From positions 138,942,198-139,006,197 of the forward strand of contig NC_060246.1 of NCBI RefSeq assembly GCF_921293095.1: a stretch of DNA of 64,000 nt, written 5' to 3'. The position numbers and the translations under genes were made by a program. Numbering within the stretch: the stretch's first letter is position 1; each line of letters starts with the position of its first letter. Origin of the DNA: Ischnura elegans (lineage: Eukaryota; Arthropoda; Insecta; Odonata; Coenagrionidae). Below are positions 1 through 11,700 of the stretch, piece after piece. The notes beneath the pieces are model-generated. The model worked only from the letters and a program-made list of their open reading frames with translations, was not told the DNA's origin and made no database searches.

Positions 1-616
1 ATCTTATTTTCACACAAGCAACACCACAGATGATGTGTTACTTTAAGAGAAATATAATTCTACATTCCTGAACAACATTATCCGCGGTTGAACATCTAGC
101 ATTTCTGGTACTGATCTGCAAGGCTATCATACTGGAGAGATTTCGGAATGATGACACTAAATGTTCACAGAGAAGCCAATTTTTTAAAAAAGTTGACTCA
201 TTAAAAGCAGTTTCAGGAAATTCATTTCACCACCTATAGGCAAACCCATGATTGTAGATTAAAGAAATGAAATACCTAAGGAAAGTCATCCAAATTAACC
301 CCATAACTAGGGAGCAAAATTTCACTAATGTATCACGAAGGCTTCCCACCCTATGGACCAGGGTTCATGTCATGGCCGAGGCAGAAAGTTTTCAGAGATG
401 GCTGTATCCCTGCTTGAAAGTAGTGTGGACGGAACTTCCAGTGCAATACCATGTCCGGCAGATGGAACATTAAGCCCTGGTTAAGCCTATTGTTACAACC
501 TGGCTAATTCCAACACAGGGTTTCTATACTCCCTCCCTTACCTCATGTCGAAAATGACCCCAGCTGTCGGTTTCTTCCCTCTAAATACAATGCCATAGAT
601 AATATGGAGCACCCGG
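1..616. other. SMC1 intron or 3' side, no exon seen
   Basis: If the gene continues, this is the left part of the intron after exon 21. I searched both strands for the missing SMC1 Walker B exon (DEIDAAL context) and did not see it. No repeat boundary was recognised. Confidence 0.5.
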
Positions 617-888
617 CAGTGGCGTAATTATGGTGGGTTGATGAGGGGATAGATCCCCCTCCAAAGCCGCAGAGAATTGAAAAAAAAAAATTTTAAAACA
701 AAAGTCTAGCTTTGATAAACAACAACTGCATCTACTCAAAGTTAAATTTTAGGAGCCAAAATGATGTAAAACATATTTACAGGCATGCTCTTTTTTTTAA
801 TTTTCCGGGAATCCCCGATGCCTCGGGGGGGAGGGGAGTACTCAGGTACTACCATCACCCCCAAAGCATATTCCTAGTTGTGCCACTG
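617..888. mobile_element. hAT-type MITE, 272 bp
   Basis: Begins CAGTGGCGTA and ends TTGTGCCACTG, so the termini are inverted CAGTGGC(G/A) repeats. The flanking octamers GCACCCGG and GTATCCGG agree at 6 of 8 positions, as expected for an old 8-bp hAT TSD. It has no coding capacity. Confidence 0.55.
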
Positions 889-1920
889 GTATCCGGGATA
901 TTCTGTGACTAATTGTAAGACTTTTCCGGTGCTTAGATCACTTTTTTTAAGTGAGCATTTGAAATAACCGCACAACTGCCGTCAGTGATGATTGAACAAA
1001 AATATATTAAGAGCTCGAAAAAATCTCCCCTCTCAAAAATGTTTACGCACTAAAAAAGAATTTTTCCGTGAAATTTTAGCAATAGTAGATTGAATCTACC
1101 GGGTATAGCTTCTCTGTCGGCATTCTTACGCGAATTCAGCGCCGGGAACTTCGACTCACAAGCCGTGTGACTCATCTTCACGTAATATTTTGCTTCCCCA
1201 TATCTGATCACAACACCAGACTGTTTTTGTACTTCGGTATAATGGTTATAAGTCATTCCAGAGTCGAAAGGAACTGCCTTATCTTTCGCGTTTTGAATTT
1301 GACTTTAATGATTACGTTACGACTGACGACGCGAGTTATTCTCAGAGGACATTCGTACTAACTCTCGTTCAGTTAAAAAATAAACGCTTGCCAGCAGGCA
1401 GACTCAAGCTAAAAGCTACTCAAGGTCCAACTTTGTTTGATTTAAACCCACTGAGATACAAGTTAGGTCAATTTTGATCGGCGCGCCGCGTAAGCAACTT
1501 TCCCCCGGCTCAATTCGTCCCGCGGATGCGGGATTAGCCCGCGGAATGAGACCATGCATGCTGTTTTTACCATCGTGTTGAATCACCATCGACTTACATC
1601 TATACTGCAAATACGATAATCTCTTTTGGATGACCTTGGAAGCCAAATTTTTGGTACGGGAGGATTTTTAACGGCTCATTTAGGTGTTATTTCGCTGGGG
1701 CGACGGAAAACATAACCTTGGAAAATTCTAGACAATCTTCCGTTAGAGATAGATATTCCGAATTAACGATCATCTACTGCAGTTAAAATTAATATCTAAT
1801 AAACAGCATCGCTCATTATTAAAACTTAGTATTCTTCATTGACATATCTATGTGATGAGCACATACTACCCCTGCTCCTGTGACTAAAATCGGCGCGCGT
1901 ACCGCAATCTTCTCGTAGAG
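889..1920. other. Intronic or intergenic sequence of unknown content
   Basis: Apart from the TSD at 889-896, no exon or transposon end recognised. It includes a short GC-rich stretch around 1480-1550 and precedes the subterminal repeats of the pogo-type end to the right, so part of it may be the interior of that element. Confidence 0.4.
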
Positions 1921-1929
1921 CAGTTATCT

Positions 1930-2129
1930 GAAAAATCGTATAAGTGAGGTATTTTATCTCATTGGACTGGGAAAATACGTTTCGTAACCGAGTTTGTCGT
2001 ATAAGTGAAATGTTTCATAACTGAGGTTGGAAATACATGGGTTCATATGGGGTTATTCACCGGACCAAAAAAAATCGGCGTATAAGTGAGGTCATCGCAT
2101 AACTGAGGGTCGTATAACCGAGGTTCTAC
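1930..2129. mobile_element. pogo/Tigger-like right end with subterminal repeats
   Basis: Ends with AACCGAGGTTCTACTG followed by TA. Inside the end there are four or more copies of a CGTATAAGTGAGGT / CATAACTGAGG motif. The matching left end (CAGTAGAACCTCGG) was not found, so this is a truncated or solo end. Confidence 0.5.
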
Positions 2130-2131
2130 TG

Positions 2132-2560
2132 TATTCATAAAAAATGGTAAGACAACAAATCATTTGGCAGACACCAATAGCTGAATTCCATAAACATACT
2201 CATAAACAGAATCAGTTATAAAGGTGGTCTCCCGAGCTATCATTTAAGGATATCCACACTGTAACTTATAGCTTGAGTGTGGGCAATGTCTGCCACTCGA
2301 ATGCGAGCACATCAACCAATATGCTGAATCATTTTTATTGTTAATTATAAATGGAAAACATATCAGAAATAAAGAGATACTTTCCACAGTTTACATGAAC
2401 TTGAAAGTCGATGATAAAAAATTCACATTTCTGAGTTGTACACCAACTAAGCAAAACCACGGTCAGAATGTTATACATGAATGAAATGATAATTTGCACA
2501 GATTAGCAACTTACAGTAAAGTATTAAATTTCAATAGTTAGAGACAAAATGATAGCTTAC
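2132..2560. other. SMC1 intron following exon 21
   Basis: AT-rich intron sequence downstream of the exon 21 donor (minus strand). Nothing else recognised. Confidence 0.5.
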
Positions 2561-2739
2561 CTGTGGATAGCAAACAGTAATGCCAGGGCTGCTACAGTCT
2601 TTTCTCCTCCTGAGAGATTAGACATCGGCTGAAAGCGCTTTCCAGGTGCCACACAGTTATAATTGATTCCATCCAAGTAAGGTTCCTCTGGATTCTCTGG
2701 GCCAAGGAATGCTTGTGCAGACTGGTTTTTTGCCAAAGA
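2561..2739 (-). CDS. SMC1: SMC1 coding exon 21 (residues 1090-1149), ABC signature
   Basis: Encodes [20 protein letters not shown] and [11 protein letters not shown], then the ABC signature LSGGEK (1131-1136) and [10 protein letters not shown], nearly identical to human. Acceptor TTAATAG, donor AG|GTAAGC. The next exon, with the Walker B DEIDAAL, is not found in positions 1-2560. Confidence 0.98.
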
Positions 2740-5700
2740 CTATTAAATAAAGGGAATTGCAACATAGTTTTGAGGAACTTAAGAAAACAGTGAGTAGCCT
2801 AGTTTACCACAGCCCTCAATAATGTTCTTCCACTATAATATTGCCAACAATTACAGCCTTACTATATTACTTGCTTACTATCGCCATGACTTTCAGATAA
2901 ATATCATTCAAATGATATGCACAAACAATATATACAGTAAATACAAGCAAGGCAATCTGACAAATTTTTTTTGCCCAGGTAATTAAGTAAAAACTAATGT
3001 ACTAATGATATGTTTCCGTTAATACATAAAAAAAATGTAAATTTCAAATTCTACAGACTGCTATTTTACTATAAGTATATGCTTGAAGATTTATTTTAGA
3101 ATGAAGTACTGAGTTAGAGGTATTGCCTATCCTTAACTCATGGCGTGATACCACTCATATGTGTAGTGATCGCAAAAACAGGAGTTTTGAGTTCACTATG
3201 CAGGGCGACTGCAAGTGGACTGGCTTGGCATTGGAATGGATAGCTGGAGGTAGTTGGTTTAAGACACACAGAGGGGAGTACGGAACTAAAATGGCATATA
3301 CAAACGGTCCTCAAGAGGTTTTAGCCTCTTGCTTAGTCTGTATTAAGACAATGCTATGCTTCTGGATGGCAGAGTTAAATAGAAAAACCATAATGAGTCA
3401 AAACTCATCTCCGTTGGGCACTCTCTTAAGCTGTTCGGTACGGGCTTATTTGCAAAACTGAAAAACCCCTAGGGTTTTAGTGTATAAATCTACTAAAATA
3501 TAAGCAAGAGCTAACCAGGTGTCTTCCGCTCATACACCCAACATTGTCCACCAGCCAGGGCAGGAGCACTGCCACCTTTGCTACTCCCATCCCAGTCAAG
3601 GCCAAAGATATCAAAAGGTAGGAGAGCCTTTTCCTTTTAAAAATGAAGCTTGCATTGTTTAATCATTAATCCTTGACACCAAGGGGAAGATCCCACTAAT
3701 ATAAGTTCGGGTTTGAGCCCTGGCTCGCAATGAGGGGTTCAGATCACAAGATATATATTTTATTTACAACCATTCCCATCATGCATGGAAATCGATTATC
3801 TTGAATCTTCTAACCATGTTTGGAAATTTTTAATGGCAAAAATATACGTCATTTAGAATGCTAAATGACTTTAACGTAAAATTTTTCTAAGATTTCTTAC
3901 ACTAAAAGCTAATTTTCATTGGCAACAAAATACATGCAGTAAACCAGTTATATGCATGATGTGTTTGTACAAACATATATTAGTTATGTAAAACAAAAAA
4001 TATAAAAAAAAACATAAGCTGCTCCTTACCTTGTAAATACCATCTATTTCATTTGCAACATGTTCAAAGCATTTCATAAAGCGATCATGGCGCTCTTTCT
4101 TCACCCTTTCAAATGCTTGCTTAGCCCGTTTGGTTCTTCGTCTAGCATTATCAAACTCTTCATTTGTTTCTTGAAGCTTTTCTCGGGCAAGATCCAGCTT
4201 TTGCATTGCCTGTTTGAAATAAGAATGCACAAAAAAATCATTACAAATTCAAGGCCTTATCATTTCTTAAAAGTTATGTGTCTATTAATTTGCATTAAAA
4301 TTTGTTGAGTGAGTGCATTCTTAAAAAAATAAGGGCAAACAGATTTCTTTCAAGGAACTACATGAAACATTGGCAAGTGAAGTACAATAAAGATTTGAGG
4401 ACTCACTCTCATGTTTGGTGCCTGTATTTTCTTTATAGTCTCCTGCAATTCATTTATCTGTCTCGCCAGACGATCTCCATGCTTCTTGACATCTTCTGGC
4501 TCATCCAAATCTTTCAAATTCTCTGAGAGGAGGGTGTAGTCAATTTGGATCCTGTAACATACAGCACACTAAGTAAAATATGGCAACAGAAAACAACTGC
4601 TTTGAAAATCCACTAAAAATACCATGAAATTTTTGAACACAAATATCACAAAAAAAACTATTAACTTCTCTTAGGCAATGTATTTGAAACACTAATTAAC
4701 AGCCAAGACAACAATAGAAAACACTTTCCTTGTAATGTTGGCTGAGAAGAAGATAGAGCATCTGACCCAAATAGAAGCCTGAGAGCCCATTCTAAACTAA
4801 TTTCCTGAAATCTTTTTGAATTATTTTTGTGGATACATAGAAAGAAACTCCACACTTGAAGGATTAAGCTGATTTATAAGTCAAAGTGAGACATATAGGA
4901 TAATAGGTTTTGAGTATGGTTCCAGATTCAACAGGATTTGTAATACGACCATAGATTTTCTGGGGCCGTATTCTGTATTTCGTCGGTACCGCACCGGTCG
5001 GTTTCCCTTCCCAGTCCACCGACAGCACATCATTCCGTACCGACGATGGTTTCCATACCGACGACGGCAAATTCAGCGATTCAGTATGGTCGTCGGTATC
5101 AAACCAGTCGGTACGGTTCACCCTCCTTCCCAAACAGGGAAAATTCGAATATATCCGAAGTTAGAAGTCATCTAACGTGTCTCCACCAATGAAAGAAGGG
5201 TAAAAATAAGTGAAGACTCATCGGCAGTTTGTTGTCGTCATTCTCAATCTTTTTATTTACGGAAATTACGACTTATTGCTAGATTAAGATAATCTATATT
5301 GAATAAGTTGTTAACAATGCTTATATAATGTGTGGTAGTAATGCTGTACCTACAGAATCGAAGGAAACAATATTACAACATCACAATATAGTTTGTATGA
5401 GATGGAGATTGTTGTTGCTGGAATGAATTATTGAAACTATCCTTGAGATCGTAGTTTCTTTTAAATATTGGTTCCGTATATTGCTATTTATTCATGATTT
5501 GGTAATATAGTTGTCATTAAGTAAGTTCCGTCTTAATGTTATCAACGGAAGGTTATGCCATTGGCACTGTAGCAGACGACAATAACATACCATGGAATGT
5601 GAACGTAGGATTCAAAAGCAAATGTAAATGTCATATTAGAGGAACAAGTTAGGAAATTGTTATAAAAATATGGAGCTGAGTGTAATTAAAAGAAGTGTAA

Positions 5701-8700
5701 TGACGAGGAAGTAAAGAAATTGTGATTGGGTGAAATACATATGTTTAAGTTGTGCATTCCAAGTGAGAGAAAATTATAATATTGCGGCAAACCTCATACT
5801 TATTAACAAATATCTTCTTTTATCGTCAAGGGAATCAATGGCTGATGATAAAATGAAATATAGTTGCCTGTTACAAATGAAAGAAACTGATACCGTAGTG
5901 GCAAACTTGATACTTAAATAAAAAGATCTTATTTCTATGCCAAGAGACACGCCAAATGATGATTGAGTGAAATAATAGTTCCCAAATCAGAGTGAGATAA
6001 AGTGATAGCATTGCGGCAAAACTCATATTTACTCGGTGATGAGGTCAAAACAAAATAAAACGTACAATGCGCACCGGGGAGTTCATGAAACCCACCAGTC
6101 GGTGGCCGTACTGACACCTTTTTGCTGTCGGTACGGCTACCGATGATCTCCCGTCCTCACGTCGGTGCCGCACCGATCGGGTTCGTACAGAATCGTACCA
6201 CTTCTTGCCGGGAGTCGGTGTGACGTCGTACCCGACGAATCGGTGCCGCACCGATCGGTTTGGAGTTACAGAATACGGCCCCTGGTCGAAGCACAAATCA
6301 ACAGTAGTAGAGAAAACACAAAGCATATACAGTAGACTCTCGTTAATACGAACAACCTTATTACGAAGTTCTCGTTTTCATGAAGCAAATTTTAGGTCCC
6401 GAAAAAAAGGCTAATCCAATATAGAGTAAGAGAAACAAAATTTTCGCTATTACGGAGTTATGAACTTCAGTCCCGGCAGTTACGAAAAGAACTTTATTAC
6501 AAAGTTCCATGGATAAGCAACAGCATTTATGTGGGTGCACATTATGCTTAGTTATAATCATTGCGCTACGTTCAAGTTCTCCTCGTGTACTGTGCCCAAG
6601 AGCATCAATTATGGTTCTTTCTTCAGTAGTACATACTACTTTAGTAGCCACGCAACATCATATATCATAGCTTCACTCCTGTGGAATCATGGTGACCCAC
6701 TCATAAATAGGCCATACAGTAAGCCCTCTTTTTACAAAACTTTGATTTTTGAACTTTCAGAGATAGTGTGTGAAATTTCAAATTTGGCACCTTTGGAGTT
6801 GGCCGATGCGGGGCAATGTCTGAACAAAGTATGACTCCATTGTGAAGTCAGAAACTATTCAGTGTTTTGCCCGTTCTTCCTCCCTGCAGGCAGCGAATTA
6901 TTTTTGGCCCCAGCCACGTAGCATGCGCAGCTAGATCAGTTCATCACAATTGTGAGTTAATGCCTTCTGCTGGATACCACATAATCAAAATTAATTTTCG
7001 ATGCCTTGCATAGGTTTATCAACTAAGGAATATATTCCACTTACAAATAACGTCTAGGAATGCATTTCATGTCAAGGACTTATTGTGTCTGGAAGATGTC
7101 AACCCCGGATGGCATCATGATTATGACAATGGGAGAACGTCAAGGAACTGCGGAATGAATTCAGAGGGCAAGAGCTAGGTAGCCGAAAATTATGCTTTAC
7201 CTAGGATCACTTTTCAAGCAGATGACTTCAAAGCCAAATGAGAAAATTTTAAGATATTAATAAGTAAGAAATTTACTTCTTTAGTCGCACAAAATTCTAG
7301 AGAGCACATTAAATATAGTACAAATGAACTTCCATCATTGTTCTGCCAACGCATAGCATAAAAAAAAATTACACTACATACTATTTCATGAGCTTGCAAA
7401 ACAGAGGATAATATATGACATGATACATTTTATACCAATAGAAAAGGGTCATTCCATGTCTAATGAACCAGAAAAATGGCAAGATGCAAACAAAAATCTT
7501 GGGATTTTCATGAAATTTGGCACTCGTGGCTGACACACATATGATAACTACAAACCTGTTTTCTCTTTCATAAATTTGCTGAGTACTTGTACTTCCAGTT
7601 TCAGTGGAAGTATCCACCTCCATTGCTGATCCTTCTTCCTCGATGTCCTCCATATTGCCACGAAGCATTGGAATAACTATATCTTCCATCTGCGTACAAA
7701 AAAAGGATAGAGTTAGAATTTAGTAAGTTACGATGCACAAAGGTTAAGAAAAGACTTAGCTGTTTCACAAAATAAAATATATTTGCGACCGGCTTCGATA
7801 CAGCGTATCATCATCTGGTGATGATACGCTGTATCGAAACCGGTCGCAAATATATTTTATTTTGTGAAACAGCCAAGTCTTTTCTTAACCTTTGTGCATC
7901 ATGAAGGAGTTTCACCATGTTACGCCAACCACTATCACATTTAGTAAGTTACAAAAACATTGGTTAACCCCATGTGTCCCTCAAAATACATGTGCAGATA
8001 CTGTACAACAAACACTAGAACCAGAACACAGATCCAGAGGATGTAAATAACAGATGTTTGTATCAAAGTGGGTGCCAAGGCAAATGAAGTCCACCTAGAT
8101 TACTTCCGTTAAAAACTTTTAACACTGGAAGAATAATAAATTACCTAATAAAAATATTAAATAAAGAATCCCCACCTTGCACTGCTTCAGTATTCCATGT
8201 CTATCAGCTCTCTTCTGCTCAATCTTGGACTCAAAAGATGTCACTTGTTTATGAATAGCTTGGATATCTTTTGCTATTGTTCCCATTTCCCGCCGAGCCT
8301 ATTTCATGAAAGAAAAATTAATTTAAAAAATAGTGAAATTATAATACAAAAGTGTACTCGATAATACAACAATTAGAAACATTACATTGCATGTAAATCA
8401 ATGCAAGCAATAAACAAGTAATGAATTGTTCAAGGACTAAAATCAAGACTGAACATAAGGTGAAATATTTTCCCGTTACTAATACTGTGAAAGAACTAAC
8501 CTTGCCAATCTGTTCATCCATGCCATCTACCTCTGTCTTCTTGGCAAGCCTTTCAGATTTAAGCCGGTCCAAGTCCCTCATGTCCTTGTCTATTTCTGTC
8601 ATCTGACGGTGTTCAGCTAACTTTCCACGCTCAAGCTCATCTTCGTCATCTTGAACAGCCCTCTCCCAGCGTAGCACATTGTCTAAGTGTTTAAAAAATT

Positions 8701-11700
8701 TTAAGTAAGACATCTAACAATACAACTAAATCTATAAATAATTACATTATTTAAATAATTAAACCACATAAATCGATGATGATGATTAAGACCTCGCATT
8801 TACATTATATCCATGCCTCCCATAATTCTCCATTCAAATTACTTTTTGAAACAGAAGCACAAAACAGACAAGTCCAATAGAATAAAAAAATTGCACAGGA
8901 GAAAAAGAGTATATAGCAAATAATGAGAATCTCACATGAATGCACTCTTCACTGAGAGGAGCTTACATACCTAATAATGAATATAAATTCTTTTGCCAAC
9001 AAAATTAGGATACTATGATTCTATTGACACATTGTAATCTATGTCCTTAAAATATTAAAAACACCATTTGGAAAATCACTGCTAGAAAACAAAGTGAAAT
9101 TACATTATTAGTTCACTTAAACCTCCAAGAGAAACTACAGTTTCCACATGAAAAAATTCATCGGCAACAAGAACTTTCCATAGTTGGAAAGGTGAGTTGC
9201 CATGGCATAGAACTAGACCAACAGTTCTCACATTCAGTACCTACAGTTAAACAGTGAGAAAGGTAAATTCAAAAGCTTACTCCTAGTGATGGAGCACAGG
9301 TAAATACAATATGAAGATAGCATCACTAATAAAATTACCATTTGGAAAATAGACTACACGTGATGATTCCTTGAAACTTAAGCCAAAGATTAACAATTCC
9401 TTTTTTTTTACAGAAGATAAAAAAATTAAAAAAACTGCAACGAAAGTGATTTACAATGGTGATAAGAAATTGATTTAACACACACACATGATTTTGAGTG
9501 ATAAAATAAAGACAATGTTATATTTTTCTCTTTTTTGTTTACTTTTCAAGAGATTCTGGCCATTTCTCTAGATAGTTATTAGTCAATGGATTCACTACCT
9601 AAAAAATTTTTACTTCCAAATTTTATTCATTTAAACTTTATATTAATTAACTAAAATTATTTATAAATGCTCACCAGGAGCTAGAAATTTGTTGAAAACA
9701 CTAAGTACTTGATAAAATACAATCACTGTTATATATGATCTTGTTTTTTCTCGGCGAATATTTCTTATAAATATTTCTCGGGTTTCTAGCCGAGTGAGAC
9801 TTTTTTGGTCTAACGTTTCGACGGAACACTCTTCCATCGTCCTCAGAGAATGAATGTGCTGCAGGCCTGCCTTCCTGCGCTTATATAGCCGTTCAAACCG
9901 GGGGGCATTGTTGTCGCCTTCTGTCCGTTATCTTTTTGATTAACGGTTTCCATTCCGTGCTTATCGTGTACCCAGAATCGCGATTTACTTTATTCCTCTC
10001 CAGCGATTCTCTTTATTTCTCTCTTCTTTGTTTTGGGATCGTCTCCTTAAAGAAGCTATTGAGATCCGGCTGGAGAGGAATATAGTAAATCGCGATTCTG
10101 GATACACGATAAGCACGGAATGGAAACCGTTAATCAAAAAGATAACGGACAGAAGGCGACAACAATGCCCCCCGGTTTGAACGGCTATATAAGCGCAGGA
10201 AGGCAGGCCTGCAGCACATTCATTCTCTGAGGACGATGGAAGAGTGTTCCGTCGAAACGTTAGACCAAAAAAGTCTCACTCGGCTAGAAACCCGAGAAAT
10301 ATTTATAAGAAACAATCACTGTTGTTACATAAAATTTCAACATACTTTCAGTTATGCATATCTTAAACACTAGAGCAATCAACTCACTTAATGTATCCCT
10401 TGATTTCTCAAACTCAAGCTGGTTGAGGATGCGATTTTTCTGATTCTCAAATTCTAGCCTCTTCTTAGCCCTCTCCTGCTGACTCCTCAGCTCCCTCTCT
10501 TCATACTGCCTGATGTTGGCCACATTTATTTGAGCACAAAAGCTGGTAAATACCACATCTTCCACATTATTCATATTTTCTTTGATCTCCTGAATTTGTA
10601 GATCACGTGCTCTCATGGTCCGCTCAATGTCATCAATTTGGGGCTATAAGAGTACACAATAAGGAATTATCATTGTTTCTTTATAAGGCCCAGAGGAAAT
10701 CTATCAACCCAAAGGATTTGAGAAAAGAATACTCAGGGTTATTCCATCGAACAGGATCTGTCCCATCTCACTAAATACTTTTACAAGGAGGGATCACAAT
10801 GGAAAGGATAAGTTTGAGGATTCTCCAAGGGTATGTAAAGAGTGGAAATAGATAAATAGCTTCAGCACATAATTGGCTTCAGTTCAGGGAGAAAACTTGA
10901 AAATTTTTAAGAAGCTGTGGCATTTTCTAGGCAAACCAGTAATAAGAGTCTATCTTTAATTACATTAGTAAAAACTTAAGACTGGAAATGACTCTTTCTT
11001 TAAATTGACTTACTCATTTACTCATGAATACACAACGAAAGTTTTGAAAAACCCATAAGTTTGAGTTTTGCCCATTGGGAGATGAAAAGTAAAAATTATT
11101 ATGTATTTCCTTATTTTAATACTTCATAATATATAACTCAGATTTACGCAAAAGCTATCTCTATAAACCCAGACATCATACCGGTCTAGCATAACACTAA
11201 TTCTTGAAAGCTGCACTTATAAATGTTTTTATCAAGCATGATGTAAAAAACGTTCTATACCTTTATTGCAATCCACCAAATTTATTACAGTGGAGCTAAA
11301 TTAAAAGACAATAGCTTGTAATGAAGCTGCAAGCCATTATTTATTCAAGCCAAGACACTTCTCAAAAGAAACATTCATATAGAGTATGTGTGATATGAAT
11401 GTCTATGACTTTCTGGTCCAATGCACTTCTCAGTAATGAGTACATATTACAGTAATTTACAACAAGATCAGGATCCATAATGATAAGTTTGCATTCTAAG
11501 GCATTCATATTAACCAATAGAATTAACTGAATGAGAAAGTTTGCCACGGTGTCCACTGTGAAAATTTCCAGATATTTCCACATTTTGCAGTGGAATTGCT
11601 TTGTCCTCCAAGATGTTCTCCACCACTAAACATACACAACATTGGTTTATTGTTCTACTAGTTTAATATTGTTCTAATTTAGAAATTACTTAATTCCCTG

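Larger units (their letters stand above)
9731..10312. mobile_element. Penelope-like inverted-repeat element, 582 bp
   Basis: Arms 9761-10004 and 10069-10312 are 244-bp inverted copies; by eye only two mismatches are evident. The spacer is 64 bp, a 30-bp tail lies on the left (9731-9760), and an 11-bp TSD flanks the element. Each arm carries an outward-pointing TATATAAG box and, 30-40 bp further, the motif CTGAGGA, 7-8-bp stem, GAAAC. The structure is the same as the element at 7732-7938. High arm identity implies recent formation or gene conversion. No open reading frame of note. It lies in SMC1 intron 15, 64 bp from the exon 15 donor to the nearer TSD edge. Confidence 0.65.

Noticed and set aside
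3123..3461. 112-codon plus-strand frame in intron 20
   Set aside because: No family resemblance, no proper ATG context, and it lies inside the SMC1 transcript on the opposite strand.
3690..3735. tRNA B-box-like AGTTCGGGTTTGAGCC
   Set aside because: No A-box or cloverleaf pairing at the right distance.
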